Shown: positions 51,307 to 61,013, counted from the stretch's first letter. The stretch is 64,000 bases of DNA from Glaciimonas sp. (GCA_012927625.1 JABBOV010000004.1:186001-250000); one strand, 5' to 3'. The notes: a model not told the origin generated them from the letters alone. Program-made: numbers and translations.

Positions 51307-51669
51307 ATGCGCCTGATCACCATTTCCCTATTGCTGTTACTGGCACTGATCCAACATCCGCTCTGGTTAGGCAAGGGCGGCTGGTTGCGTGTGTGGGATC
51401 TGGATCAGCAAGTCAATAGTGCGCTTGACAAGAATATTGCACTCAAGGCACGCAACGGCAAACTCGAATCCGAAGTTCGCGATTTGCAGAATGGCACCGG
51501 TGCGATTGAAGAGCGGGCCCGGTATGAACTGGGCATGATCAAGGAAGGCGAAATATTCGTTCAGTTGCTGGCGAACACAGGTGCCGCACCGCTCCAGGTT
51601 GCACCGCCGCCAGCATCGAAGTTGATACCGCATTCCAAGGCGCCTGCGGCTAAAGACCCCGCTCGGTAG
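51307..51669 (+). CDS. ftsB: Cell division protein FtsB
   Basis: 120 residues. One N-terminal helix (about residues 2-19), then the FtsB coiled coil (about 30-62) and [22 protein letters not shown], the conserved DivIC/FtsB motif. The C-terminus is a Pro/Ala/Lys tail. FtsB forms the FtsQLB divisome complex. It follows eno as in most proteobacteria. Confidence 0.93.
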   Translation: MRLITISLLLLLALIQHPLWLGKGGWLRVWDLDQQVNSALDKNIALKARNGKLESEVRDLQNGTGAIEERARYELGMIKEGEIFVQLLANTGAAPLQVAPPPASKLIPHSKAPAAKDPAR

Positions 51670-51713
51670 TGCTTGTGGCGCACAATTTTCGCCCGTTGCT
51701 CTTTTGACTTGAT

Positions 51714-52640
51714 TTATTTCAGCGACGCCAGCGCCACTCGCGCAGCGGCCAGATCCCAGGCAGCCTGACCTACGGTTTTAAATACCGGCATCGTCGTCAC
51801 CTGCGATAAGCGAACTGTGCCATCCAATACTTCCGATAACGCAGACACTTGGCTCCAATCAACCTTGGCCCGCAGCAGGTCGCCTGCTTCATGCCGGGCA
51901 CCATCCAGATCGTCCACTACAATTTTCCGCTCATGCAGTAATTGCGACGGAAATTCCGCCATGTCCGGCTTGAAAGCGCCCACTCCGATAGCCAATGTGG
52001 CGGCGGCAATCTGGGGCGGAATAACCGGGGTTTTGGAGGTGGTTAAGGCGATCACTACATCGGTGGCGGGTAGCTCCGATTCCAGTTGCGCGGCCCAGAG
52101 GGGCACCGCGGTAATCCCGGAATGACACTCGCGCAATGCAGCGCAAAATGCTTTTGCCTTGTGCAGCGCAGTGGCGGCGATCCAGAACCGCGATATGCCA
52201 AAAAAATCCACCAGTGCATCGACGTGTGCTGCAGCCTGGATTCCGGTGCCGATGATCAGCACCGATTCGGGTAATTTGGGCAACAGCGTCTGAATGCCGA
52301 GCAGCGTGACGGCCGCGGTGCGGCGCGCGGTAACAGTTGGGCCATCCAGCAGCATCAGCCGGCGTCCGCTGGCGGTTTCAAAAACGATCACTTCCCCCTG
52401 GATTGCCGGCAGGCTGTATTGCGCATTATTGGTATGTACGGTCACTAATTTGGTCACGCTAATATCGCTGCCGATGGCCGGCATGCACAGCAAAACGCTG
52501 GCCGGATCAATCGGCACCGCCAGCCGCTCGGGAGCCTGGATTTGCCCGCTGGCTAATTCGCGCATCGCTTGCGCGATTGCCGGCACCAGTCTGGAATAAG
52601 GCAACGCCTGCGCAGTTTGAATCGAATTCAGAATTTTCAT
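51714..52640 (-). CDS. Ornithine cyclodeaminase/mu-crystallin family reductase
   Basis: 308 residues. The family fold is clear: a NAD(P)-binding Rossmann region (LIIGTGIQAAAHVDALVDF, about residue 127) and the FAKPDMAEF-like VGAFKPDMAEFPSQ segment. The closest functional match in style is delta1-pyrroline-2-carboxylate or delta1-piperideine-2-carboxylate reductase. Start at MKILNSIQ (52640) is by homology. Substrate not certain. Confidence 0.75.
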   Translation of the reverse strand: MKILNSIQTAQALPYSRLVPAIAQAMRELASGQIQAPERLAVPIDPASVLLCMPAIGSDISVTKLVTVHTNNAQYSLPAIQGEVIVFETASGRRLMLLDGPTVTARRTAAVTLLGIQTLLPKLPESVLIIGTGIQAAAHVDALVDFFGISRFWIAATALHKAKAFCAALRECHSGITAVPLWAAQLESELPATDVVIALTTSKTPVIPPQIAAATLAIGVGAFKPDMAEFPSQLLHERKIVVDDLDGARHEAGDLLRAKVDWSQVSALSEVLDGTVRLSQVTTMPVFKTVGQAAWDLAAARVALASLK

Positions 52641-52749
52641 GGTAATAAATTTATATTCTTTATAAGAAGTATATAAAAAAACGGCTATATTCGTCTTACA
52701 CGTTGCTGAACCCCAGCGATTCAACAGGTAAGTGCGACATAGCCTTTTT

Positions 52750-53142
52750 TTATGGCAATGTATCCTTTATCATATCCATTTCCTGTAGCACTTCATGCGC
52801 CGAGCGGAATGCGTCGATTGCCAGCGGCATGCCGCAATACACGCTGGCGTGCAGCAGCACTTCCTGAATTTCCTTCATGTTGGCGCCGTTGTTGACCGCA
52901 CCCCGTACATGGCCCCGGATTTCATGCGCGCGGCCGAGTGCCGTGAGCATCGAAAGCGTCATCAGACTGCGGGTTTTCAGATCCAGCCCGTCGCGACACC
53001 AGACCGTGCCCCAGGCGTTGCGCGTGACGAAATCCTGCAGCGGCGCAGTGAAGCTATCGACGCCGGCAAACGCCTTCTCCACAAAAGTGTCACCCATGAC
53101 TTGCTTGCGCATGCGCAAACCGTCTTCAAATTGTTGATCCAT
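52750..53142 (-). CDS. pcaC: Carboxymuconolactone decarboxylase family protein (PcaC-like)
   Basis: 130 residues. The PcaC-like start (GLRMRKQVMGDTFVEKA) and the CMD core, with LTMSMLTALGRAHEIRGHVRGA-type helix, are present. The peroxidase-type CxxC of AhpD is absent, as expected for PcaC. It would decarboxylate 4-carboxymuconolactone in the beta-ketoadipate pathway. No other pca genes are in the window, so a different role cannot be excluded. Confidence 0.8.
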   Translation of the reverse strand: MDQQFEDGLRMRKQVMGDTFVEKAFAGVDSFTAPLQDFVTRNAWGTVWCRDGLDLKTRSLMTLSMLTALGRAHEIRGHVRGAVNNGANMKEIQEVLLHASVYCGMPLAIDAFRSAHEVLQEMDMIKDTLP

Positions 53143-53215
53143 GTGTATTCCTGTTTAGTTGAGGTTCTGAATATTGCACTTTTTATAAATTTATCAGACG
53201 AAATACTACGCTTGC

Positions 53216-54388
53216 CTACGTTCTAGAATGTGCTGCCGGTACCGGTTTGAACGGGTTGCGCTCGTTCAATTCATCCATATACGCTTCGATGCCGCCGCTT
53301 TCACGCGTCAGGAAGCGTTCGATTGCATCGGCAAATGCGGGGTGTGCCAGCCAGTGTGCCGACCAGGTTTTCTGTGGCAGAAAGCCGCGCGCCATCTTGT
53401 GTTCGCCTTGCGCGCCGCCTTCAAAGCGGCCGATTCCGTGCGCAATGCAAAATTCCAGCGGTTGGTAATACGCGGTTTCAAAGTGCAGGCACGGCACATG
53501 CTCCAGCGCACCCCAGTAACGGCCGTACAGGGTGTTTTGATCGTGGATCAATAGCGAACAGGCAATCGGACGGCCGTCGCGCAGCGCTTCGATCAGTAGA
53601 ATATTGTGCGGCATGGCAGTGCCGATGCGCAGGAAAAATTCCAGATTCAGATAGGGCGAAGAGTGATGTTCGGCATACGTGTTGGCATAGCAGCGGTTGA
53701 AAAACACCCAGTCTGATTCGGTCGCGCAATTGCCCGCGATATGTTGAAACGTGATGCCGGCATCATTGACTTTGCGCCGCTCGGCACGGATGTTCTTGCG
53801 CTTTTTATGCTCCAGTGTGGACAGGAAATCGTCGAAATGCCGATAGCCGGGATTAACCCAGTGAAATTGCACCCCGCTACGCAACAAATAACCGGCTTGC
53901 TCCAATTGCATGGCTTGGGCTTGCGGTGGGTACAGGATGTGGCAGGACGATACCGCGCTGTCGTCCTGCAATGCACGCAATACTTGTATCAGGGCCGCGC
54001 GGGCCGCATCATCGCGTGCCAGCAAGCGGCTCCCGGTGACCGGGGTGAATGGGATCGCCGCCAGCAACTTAGGGTAATAATCCAGACCGTGGCGCTGGTA
54101 GGCATCAGCCCAGGCCCAGTCGAACACGTATTCGCCGTAGGAATGGAATTTCGCATACAGCGGCAGTGCCGCCGCCAGCTGCGCATTTTCCTGCGCATCG
54201 TCTTGCCACAATGTCAGGTATTGCGGCTGCCAGCCGGTCTCTGCGCTGGCGCAACCTGTCGCATGCAGCGCATCCAGGAAGGCGAAAGACAGGAAAGGGT
54301 TGGTGTCGGCTTGCAGCTGTACCAGCGCATCCCAATCGTGTGGGCCAACCTCCGACAGGGAAGAGATGATTCGCGTGCGATAATTCAT
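53216..54388 (-). CDS. DUF482/FemAB-like acyltransferase (peptidogalycan-type)
   Basis: A 390-residue protein of the DUF482 family. NPFLSFAFLDALHATG, WAWADAYQRHGLDYYPKLL and GRYWGALEHVPCLHFETAYYQPLEFCIAHG are diagnostic segments, and the C-terminal half has a GNAT-like fold. The family is annotated as a peptidogalycan biosynthesis protein but function is unproven. It is divergent from nadE, with a perfect hairpin between them. Confidence 0.85.
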   Translation of the reverse strand: MNYRTRIISSLSEVGPHDWDALVQLQADTNPFLSFAFLDALHATGCASAETGWQPQYLTLWQDDAQENAQLAAALPLYAKFHSYGEYVFDWAWADAYQRHGLDYYPKLLAAIPFTPVTGSRLLARDDAARAALIQVLRALQDDSAVSSCHILYPPQAQAMQLEQAGYLLRSGVQFHWVNPGYRHFDDFLSTLEHKKRKNIRAERRKVNDAGITFQHIAGNCATESDWVFFNRCYANTYAEHHSSPYLNLEFFLRIGTAMPHNILLIEALRDGRPIACSLLIHDQNTLYGRYWGALEHVPCLHFETAYYQPLEFCIAHGIGRFEGGAQGEHKMARGFLPQKTWSAHWLAHPAFADAIERFLTRESGGIEAYMDELNERNPFKPVPAAHSRT

Positions 54389-54424
54389 GGGTTGGTTCGC
54401 CTTTTTTAGTGCTTGATTTTATTA

Positions 54425-54480
54425 AGTAGTGCAGGCCTCCGTGCCTGCATCGGGTTGCAGGCACGGAGGCCTGCACTACT
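54425..54480. repeat. Perfect 25-bp inverted repeat in a divergent promoter region
   Basis: Arms of 25 bp (AGTAGTGCAGGCCTCCGTGC...) pair exactly around a 6-nt loop. It lies between the DUF482-family and nadE starts. No T run follows on either side, so it is unlikely to be a terminator; a REP-like element or a cruciform operator is possible. Confidence 0.8.
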
Positions 54481-54577
54481 GGTAAAACAGCAGTATTTTG
54501 TGTAAGCCCTGTTTTAATAATTCATGCGCTGTGTAATTGCAGCATCATTCGTCGCATTCCATTATTCTTTTTTTATC

Positions 54578-56191
54578 ATGACAGTTAAAGTCGCCATAGC
54601 CCAAATCAACAGCATCGTCGGAGACCTGGCAGGCAATCGCGCCAAAATCCTCGATTTTTCCCGCCGCGCCGCCGCGCAGGGTGCCGATATCGTGCTCACG
54701 CCCGAGCTGTCACTGGTCGGCTATCCGCCGGAAGATTTATTGCTGCGTCAGGCATTTTACGCAAAAACCGCTGAAACGTTCGACGCGCTGGCAGCCGATT
54801 TGGCTCAGTTCAAAGACTTGCACGTGGTAGTCGGTCATCCGGTACTGCGCGATGGCGCCCAGTACAATGCGGCCTCGGTGTTGGTCAATGGTGTGGTGCT
54901 GGCGACCTATTGCAAATTCGCATTGCCGAACAACACCGTGTTTGACGAGCGGCGCTATTTTTCTTCGCACGACGCGCCGGTGGTGTTCCAGGTAAAGGGT
55001 GTTGCATTCGGCATCAATATCTGTGAAGACGCTTGGTCTGCGCATGCGCCATTGCGCGCTAAAGCTGCCGGTGCGCAAGTGCTGCTGATTCCAAACGGCT
55101 CGCCCTATCACATGAATAAGCAGGACGTGCGCTTTAAAGTCTTGCGCGAGAACGTCAGCGCGCAAGGCTTGGCGCTGGTCTATGCGAATCTGGTCGGCGG
55201 CCAGGATGAACTGATTTTCGACGGCAATTCATTCGTGATGGATGCCACCGGTGGCGTTTGCGCCCAACTGTCGCATTGCGAAGAAGCGTTGCAGGTGATT
55301 AAATTTATCGATGGCGTTCCGCAGAGCAGCCATGTCGCCAATGCGTTGCCGATCGAGGCTCAAGTGTACCAAGCGCTGGTACTGGGGGTGCGCGATTATG
55401 TCGGCAAGAATGGCTTTCCCAGTGTGATCATCGGTCTCTCGGGCGGAGTCGATTCCGCATTGACGCTGGCGATTGCAGTCGATGCGCTGGGTGCTGACCG
55501 CGTGCGTACCGTGATGATGCAATCAAAGTATACGGCCGACATTTCATGGCTGGATTCACGCGAGATGGCTAGCCGAATCGGCGTACGCTACGATGAAATT
55601 CCGATTAACGATTGCTTTGACGCTTTCAGTACTACTTTGGCAGAGGAATTCAAGGGCCTCAAGGAAGATGCCACCGAAGAAAACATTCAAGCCCGCATCC
55701 GTGGCACCATTTTGATGGCGCTGTCGAACAAGCACGGTACGATTGTGCTGACCACCGGCAACAAAAGCGAAATGGCGGTTGGTTACTGCACCTTGTACGG
55801 CGATATGGCGGGCGGTTTCGCGGTGATCAAGGACATCGCGAAGACGCTGGTGTACCGTTTGTGCGATTATCGCAATACTTTATCGGACGTCATCCCAATC
55901 CGTATTCTGACTCGTGCGCCATCGGCCGAGTTGCGGCTCGATCAGACTGATCAGGATTCATTGCCGCCGTACGAAATACTGGACGCCATCATGCAGATGT
56001 ATATGGAGCAGAATTTGAGCATTACCGAGATTCTAGCTGCAGGCTATCGCCAGGAAGACGTGGAACGCATCACGCGCCTGATCAAGATCAACGAATACAA
56101 GCGGCGCCAGGCGCCGGTAGGGATTCGCATTACGCACCGGGCGTTCGGGCGCGACTGGCGCTATCCAATTACATCCCGTTTTTTCGAATGA
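54578..56191 (+). CDS. nadE: NAD+ synthase, glutamine-hydrolysing
   Basis: 537 residues. An N-terminal nitrilase-like glutaminase domain (MTVKVAIAQINSIVGDLAGN; NICEDAWSA with catalytic Cys) and a C-terminal synthetase domain with the SGGVDSALT P-loop and TTGNKSEMAVGY. It makes NAD from deamido-NAD, using glutamine. Start chosen at MTVKVAIAQ (54578). Confidence 0.95.
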   Translation: MTVKVAIAQINSIVGDLAGNRAKILDFSRRAAAQGADIVLTPELSLVGYPPEDLLLRQAFYAKTAETFDALAADLAQFKDLHVVVGHPVLRDGAQYNAASVLVNGVVLATYCKFALPNNTVFDERRYFSSHDAPVVFQVKGVAFGINICEDAWSAHAPLRAKAAGAQVLLIPNGSPYHMNKQDVRFKVLRENVSAQGLALVYANLVGGQDELIFDGNSFVMDATGGVCAQLSHCEEALQVIKFIDGVPQSSHVANALPIEAQVYQALVLGVRDYVGKNGFPSVIIGLSGGVDSALTLAIAVDALGADRVRTVMMQSKYTADISWLDSREMASRIGVRYDEIPINDCFDAFSTTLAEEFKGLKEDATEENIQARIRGTILMALSNKHGTIVLTTGNKSEMAVGYCTLYGDMAGGFAVIKDIAKTLVYRLCDYRNTLSDVIPIRILTRAPSAELRLDQTDQDSLPPYEILDAIMQMYMEQNLSITEILAAGYRQEDVERITRLIKINEYKRRQAPVGIRITHRAFGRDWRYPITSRFFE

Positions 56192-56221
56192 TCATCCAGC
56201 ATCGTTTTTTCAATACCCTAA

Positions 56222-56569
<348 letters not shown>

Positions 56570-56583
56570 TTTGATTTGAAAAT

Positions 56584-56614
56584 AAACAATCCGGCTTATG
56601 CCGGATTGTTTTAT
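56584..56614 (+). terminator. Rho-independent terminator of glnB
   Basis: AAACAATCCGGC pairs with GCCGGATTGTTT around a TTAT loop, then T-rich sequence. Confidence 0.85.
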
Positions 56615-56785
56615 TGAGCAATCAGTTTTAATCTATAAGTGGTAAAAAATAGCGTTGTGGTGGAGGTACGCGGGAATTCTGCTTAGACTCGTGCAAGCCC
56701 GTTCATCTGTTCGCGCCGGGTTTGAGGATGCGCAATATAGTTTTGTTCGTTGCTATTATTCTTTGTACGAAGGAGACCGAGCGCC

Positions 56786-57472
56786 ATGTATACACCGAAT
56801 CAAGGCTTTGCGGATCGTACAGATGCCGCAGAGCAATTGGTTGATTGCCTGCAGGCATATCGGGGATGTAATCCGCTCGTTCTCGCCATTCCGCGCGGCG
56901 CAGTACCGATGGGAAAGATCATCGCTGAACGCCTGGGCGGTGAGCTCGATATCGTGCTGGTGCGCAAATTGCGGGCGCCCGGCAATCTGGAATACGCGAT
57001 CGGTGCGATCGATGAAACGGGCAATACCACTATGAATATGGAAGTGGACGCGAGCGACATCGACGCCAACAGCTTGACAGCGGAACAACAGTACCAAAAG
57101 GAAGTGATGCGAAAACGTCGCAGCACCTACATGCGGCTGCGGCCCGCCATCAATGTGAAGGGCCGCATTGTACTGCTGCTGGATGACGGTATCGCAACCG
57201 GTTCGACCATGATTGCAGCGCTCAAGGCAGTCCGCTTACAAAATCCCGACACACTTATTTGCGTTACTCCCGTCGCTCCTCCCGAGAGCATCAAGGCCGT
57301 GGCGCCTTTTGCTGATGCGGTGGTGTGCCTGCTGACAGCGGCCGATTTTCATGCTGTAAGCCAGTTTTACCGCGACTTTACCGCAGTGGATGACACTGAG
57401 GTCGCCGCGATCCTGCAACAATCAACGCGTAGCGCCTATAACGTACAAAGAGATGATCCTGATCTTGGCTAA
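56786..57472 (+). CDS. Phosphoribosyltransferase family protein
   Basis: 228 residues. The PRPP-binding motif is VLLLDDGIATGSTM (about residue 128), and NPLVLAIPRGAVPMGKIIAE and ELDIVLVRKLRAPGN are typical of the PRTase domain proteins often encoded near phosphate or stress genes. The ATG has an AAGGAG-like site (AGGAGACC). Its base is unidentified. It directly precedes a decayed nucleotidyltransferase. Confidence 0.85.
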   Translation: MYTPNQGFADRTDAAEQLVDCLQAYRGCNPLVLAIPRGAVPMGKIIAERLGGELDIVLVRKLRAPGNLEYAIGAIDETGNTTMNMEVDASDIDANSLTAEQQYQKEVMRKRRSTYMRLRPAINVKGRIVLLLDDGIATGSTMIAALKAVRLQNPDTLICVTPVAPPESIKAVAPFADAVVCLLTAADFHAVSQFYRDFTAVDDTEVAAILQQSTRSAYNVQRDDPDLG

Positions 57473-57473
57473 A

Positions 57474-57744
57474 ATGGTCATGGCCTATCTGATCAAGCAT
57501 CTGACCCGGCATAGCTTGCGCAAAATCATGGTTAACGTCAGATAACTACACCATAAGATCGAAGAGTATTTTGGAGCCGGGCATCAGTTCGGCGTTCATA
57601 TCGGCTATCCGTTCCAAGGCTATGCCAACCACGTCCGCAAAGTGGTGCCGTAACCGCTCGTCCGGCGGCATGAAGAAAACTCAGGAGTTTGGCGGCTTCT
57701 TCAACGAAATAAGCCACTGGCCCGACTTGGGCCGGACACCGTAG
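57474..57744 (+). pseudogene. Decayed sugar-phosphate nucleotidyltransferase
   Basis: Three frame segments resemble NTP_transferase enzymes such as mannose-1-phosphate guanylyltransferase: RKIMVNV followed by stop, KIEEYFGAGHQFGVHIGY after an in-frame TAA at 57543, then, shifted by one base, GMKKTQEFGGFFNE at 57667-57708. These match the conserved order VMVNVxYLAxxIExYFGDG, FGVxIxY and GGMKKIQDFSGFF. Two stops and a frameshift show it is not functional. Confidence 0.6.
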
Positions 57745-57883
57745 ATGGCGTTATGCGAGATATAACAGAATTGGGCTTGTGCAACTGCGTAATGCGCGCA
57801 ATCAGCATCAGTTGCCGCGTCCGCAGATGCATCTGAATAGTCGCGTGCGTGGTGCACCCACGTTAAATGTAAAGCGCGGTTGC

Positions 57884-58240
57884 TTACCTGTGGCCGCGGC
57901 CACCGCCATTGCCACGAAAGCCACGATCACCACCATGATCGCCACCATCATGCCTACGAAAACCACGATCACCACCATCATGCTCACGGAAATCGCGATC
58001 GCCATGATCGTCATATCCACGGAAGCCGTCGCCAGACCGATATCCAAAATTGAAGAATGCAGGTGGTCCAACATAAACTGGAGCCGCATAAACGGGAGCC
58101 GCATAATACACTGGCCGCGGCTGGTCATAAGGACTCGTGTCGTAATAGGCAGACGGATAGCCTGGCCCATATACCGCGCAACCACCAAGGGTGGATAGCA
58201 TAATGAAAGCAAGTGCCAAACGTTTTGCTGGTATTTTCAT
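57884..58240 (-). CDS. Small lipoprotein with Tyr/Pro repeats and a Gly/His/Asp-rich tail
   Basis: 118 residues. A signal peptide with lipobox LGGC (Cys about residue 21), then AVYGPGYPSAYYDTS, PVYYAAPVYAAPVYVGPP repeats, and an imperfect repeat HDGGDRGFR at the C-terminus. AGAGGTTCC precedes the chosen ATG. Family unknown. It shares its design with the gene at 58450. Confidence 0.7.
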   Translation of the reverse strand: MKIPAKRLALAFIMLSTLGGCAVYGPGYPSAYYDTSPYDQPRPVYYAAPVYAAPVYVGPPAFFNFGYRSGDGFRGYDDHGDRDFREHDGGDRGFRRHDGGDHGGDRGFRGNGGGRGHR

Positions 58241-58378
58241 AACGGAACCTCTTGACAAATACACATGCGAAGATAATGTTTCTATTCGCAATGCCCGACA
58301 TCATTTATGCAAGTGCCTAATTTATATGTAATAAATATAAATCGTTTGTATTCAATAACTTGGAGCTTTAAATTGCAG

Positions 58379-58412
58379 TTATACACAAAATTATCCACAA
58401 AAATGTGGGTAA
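58379..58412. promoter_or_regulatory. Cluster of three DnaA-box-like sites
   Basis: TTATACACA (58379-58387), TTATCCACA (58391-58399) and, on the other strand, TTACCCACA (58412-58404): two perfect matches to TTATNCACA and one single-change site within 34 bp of AT-rich intergenic DNA. There is no dnaA or dnaN nearby, so this is not obviously oriC. Confidence 0.55.
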
Positions 58413-58449
58413 CTTTATGCACCCTGATGCATTCAATCAAAAGCGCTTG

Positions 58450-58785
58450 TCAGTCATCCTCGTGGTCATGACCACGATGCTCTTTGTCTTTCCAGTGGCG
58501 ACCACGATATTGCCTGTCTTCCCATTGCCGCCCTTGGTAATACACTGGGCCTCTTTCTATATACAGTGGACGCGGTTGCGTATAGATCACACGCGGTTGT
58601 ACATACACAGGCTGCTGCTCAACATAGACTGGTTGCGGCTCCATATAGACGGGCCCAGGATAAAAACCCGGAATGCCAATATTGATGCCAACACTGACGT
58701 CCGATCGGGCCAACGCCGGCGTACTAGTCAATATTAGGCTAGAGCAAGTTAGTAATCCGGCTACAAGGATGAGATATTTTTTCAC
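58450..58785 (-). CDS. Small exported protein with PVY repeats
   Basis: 111 residues starting at GTG with an AAAGGAAACC site. A signal peptide (VKKYLILVAGLLTCSSLILT, cleavage near LAR) is followed by PGPVYMEPQPVYVEQQPVYV repeats and a charged HDHEDD tail. It resembles a class of short YXXP-type envelope proteins. It is a likely companion of the lipoprotein at 57884. Confidence 0.7.
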   Translation of the reverse strand: MKKYLILVAGLLTCSSLILTSTPALARSDVSVGINIGIPGFYPGPVYMEPQPVYVEQQPVYVQPRVIYTQPRPLYIERGPVYYQGRQWEDRQYRGRHWKDKEHRGHDHEDD

Positions 58786-58932
58786 GTTGGTTTCCTTTAT
58801 TCTCTTTGTACTCTTCCGATATAACTCCATTAAAGTCCGAATCGCCGGGCAGTGCCAGCATCAATGCGTAAGCCCTGTAACAAGTTGTAAGCGCACAGGC
58901 GAACTCGGCCATACAACTACACATTTACGTGC

Positions 58933-59844
58933 TCAAACTGGTTTAACAAAGCTCGCATGTGCGGCCGAGAGAATCGCTTCTACCGCAGGATGCTTGATTT
59001 TCCTTTCGGTCAGGATTCCGTAAAATTGTTCCTGCACGCCCGGCAAGTCTCCAATGGGCACGGCGCCGAATTGTACTTCGATGTCCTTCGCCAGCAAAGA
59101 TGGGGCGGGAAACAAGCCCAGTCCGCTGCGCCCAAAAGTCTTGAGTAATGCGCTATCTTCAAATTCGCCGACGATCTCCGGGTGTAGATCGTTCAGTTCA
59201 AACCATTGATCGACCTGACCGCGAACCGCACTATTGCGGGTGGGCATCAGTAAAGGCGCTCCGTCCAGATTGGCGGGAAAACCCTCCTTATATTTCTGTG
59301 CGAGAGCGGGAATGCCGAACATCGTGATTTCGCATTCGCCCAATAAATGGCTGAATACCCGTAAACTGGTGCCGGGGCTAACCGGGCGATCGGTCAGAAC
59401 CAGATCGAGCTTATGCAACGCGAGATCGGCCAGCAATGATTCGAACTTGCCTTCATAGCAGGTCAGCCTGACCTTGTCCGGCATCTGCAGCACTGCTTCC
59501 AGCAAGCGATAAGCAACCAGTTTGGGCAGCGCGTCGGAAATGCCTACTGTTAAATGAATGGTGCGGCCGATATTGTTTTCGGCCAGCGCCTCTTGCATTT
59601 GTTCGCCGAGCAAAAATATCTGATCGGCGTAACCCAGCGCCATTCTGCCGGCCTCGGTCAGCACCAGCCGGCGACCTTGCTGAGTAAGCAAAGACTTTCC
59701 GATCGATTGCTCCAGTAGGCTGATCTGCATGCTGATGGTCTGCACTGCGACCCCGAGTCGCTCGGCGGCGCGCGTCACGCCGCCTTCCTTGGCGACGACC
59801 CAAAAGTAATACAGGTGGTGAAAATTTAATCCGGTCGATTTCAT
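58933..59844 (-). CDS. nhaR: LysR-family regulator NhaR
   Basis: 303 residues. MKSTGLNFHHLYYFWVVAKEGGVTRAAERLGVAVQTISMQISLLEQ is the NhaR-type winged HTH start, and FNFHHLYYFW followed by the GMNALF-like segment fits the family. NhaR activates nhaA for Na+ and alkaline stress in E. coli; its targets here are unknown. It is divergent from the HPF-like gene, with 97 bp between. Confidence 0.88.
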   Translation of the reverse strand: MKSTGLNFHHLYYFWVVAKEGGVTRAAERLGVAVQTISMQISLLEQSIGKSLLTQQGRRLVLTEAGRMALGYADQIFLLGEQMQEALAENNIGRTIHLTVGISDALPKLVAYRLLEAVLQMPDKVRLTCYEGKFESLLADLALHKLDLVLTDRPVSPGTSLRVFSHLLGECEITMFGIPALAQKYKEGFPANLDGAPLLMPTRNSAVRGQVDQWFELNDLHPEIVGEFEDSALLKTFGRSGLGLFPAPSLLAKDIEVQFGAVPIGDLPGVQEQFYGILTERKIKHPAVEAILSAAHASFVKPV

Positions 59845-59941
59845 AGTTCTGTTTTTATGAAGTAATATTCATGTTATCTTCGCTTTTACATGATGGAGAA
59901 ACCAAATAGCATGGACTGGTACATAACGACAGGAGTCCATA

Positions 59942-60289
59942 ATGAAGCCGGTTATTATTGCCAAAGGTTTGAAAGCGAGCCGTTTAATGCGTGATTATGC
60001 GGCACGTCGGCTGGATTTTGCACTGAACAGGGTCTGGCACAACATCCGTGCAGTGACAGTACATATCACTGATGAAAATGGCCCGAAGGGTGGAGTCGAC
60101 AAGCGTTGCCTGATCAAATTGAGCATGCCGGGCCTCCCTGATATCGTCGTTACAGAAACAGGGCATACTATAAGCGTGACGATTGACCGCGCGATTCACC
60201 GGGCGGCTTACACGGTGCAACGGCTTTTGTCGCGGGCCAGGTCGTTTTCCCACGCGAAACACACCATGATGTTGTCAGAATTTGCCTGA
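59942..60289 (+). CDS. HPF/RaiA-like ribosome-associated protein
   Basis: 115 residues. VIIAKGLKASRLMRDYAARRLDFALNRVWHNI and VTVHITDENGPKGGVDKRC match the short HPF/YfiA/RaiA fold, which binds the ribosome in stationary phase. A GGAGTCC site precedes ATG. The C-terminal stretch is basic. It is next to a Bax-inhibitor-like gene. Confidence 0.75.
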   Translation: MKPVIIAKGLKASRLMRDYAARRLDFALNRVWHNIRAVTVHITDENGPKGGVDKRCLIKLSMPGLPDIVVTETGHTISVTIDRAIHRAAYTVQRLLSRARSFSHAKHTMMLSEFA

Positions 60290-60320
60290 ATTTTTTTGGA
60301 AATTATCAAAAGGAATGAAC

Positions 60321-61013
60321 ATGAACAATCGATTTAATGACATGCGTACCAATATTGCGTCGACTTCGTCAGCTACCCAGGGGTTGGACGCCTCGGCACA
60401 CCGGGTACTGCGCAATACTTATATGCTGCTGTCGGCGTGTTTGGCTTTTAGCGCTCTGACAGCGGGGCTCTCGGTCGCCTTGGGGTTGCCGCATCCTGGT
60501 CTCATCATCACGATGGTGGGTTACTTCGGGCTACTTTATTTGGTCACCAAGAACCGGGATAGCGGCCTCGGTGTCGCCTTGGTATTTGCCCTGACGGGTT
60601 TCATGGGCTACACAATGGGACCGATCATCAGCATGTATCTGAAGCTGCCTAACGGCGGCCAGACAGTAATGATGGCAATGGGCGGCACCGCAGTTATTTT
60701 CATGGGACTGTCAGCTTATGCGCTGGTTTCAAAGCGTGATTTTTCCTTCATGGGCGGCTTTCTGACAGTCGGTATTCTGGTAGCGTTTCTGGCCGGACTG
60801 GTGGGCATCTTCATGCACGTTCCCGCCTTGTCACTGACGGTATCGGCGGTCTTTGTATTGCTAATGTCGGGTCTGATTCTGTACCAGACCAGTGAAATTA
60901 TTCGCGGTGGCGAAACCAACTACGTGATGGCGACAGTGACTTTGTTTGTGACCATTTTCAACTTGTTCACCAGTCTGCTGCAGTTGCTTGGATTTGCCAA
61001 TAGCAGCGATTAA
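60321..61013 (+). CDS. Bax inhibitor-1/YccA family membrane protein
   Basis: 230 residues with seven helices. HRVLRNTYMLLSACLAFSALTAG and LLYLVTKNRDSGLGVAL match YccA/BI-1 proteins, which inhibit FtsH or conduct calcium. Start at 60321 is preferred because AAAAGGA lies seven bases before it; 60315 is alternative. Confidence 0.88.
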   Translation: MNNRFNDMRTNIASTSSATQGLDASAHRVLRNTYMLLSACLAFSALTAGLSVALGLPHPGLIITMVGYFGLLYLVTKNRDSGLGVALVFALTGFMGYTMGPIISMYLKLPNGGQTVMMAMGGTAVIFMGLSAYALVSKRDFSFMGGFLTVGILVAFLAGLVGIFMHVPALSLTVSAVFVLLMSGLILYQTSEIIRGGETNYVMATVTLFVTIFNLFTSLLQLLGFANSSD

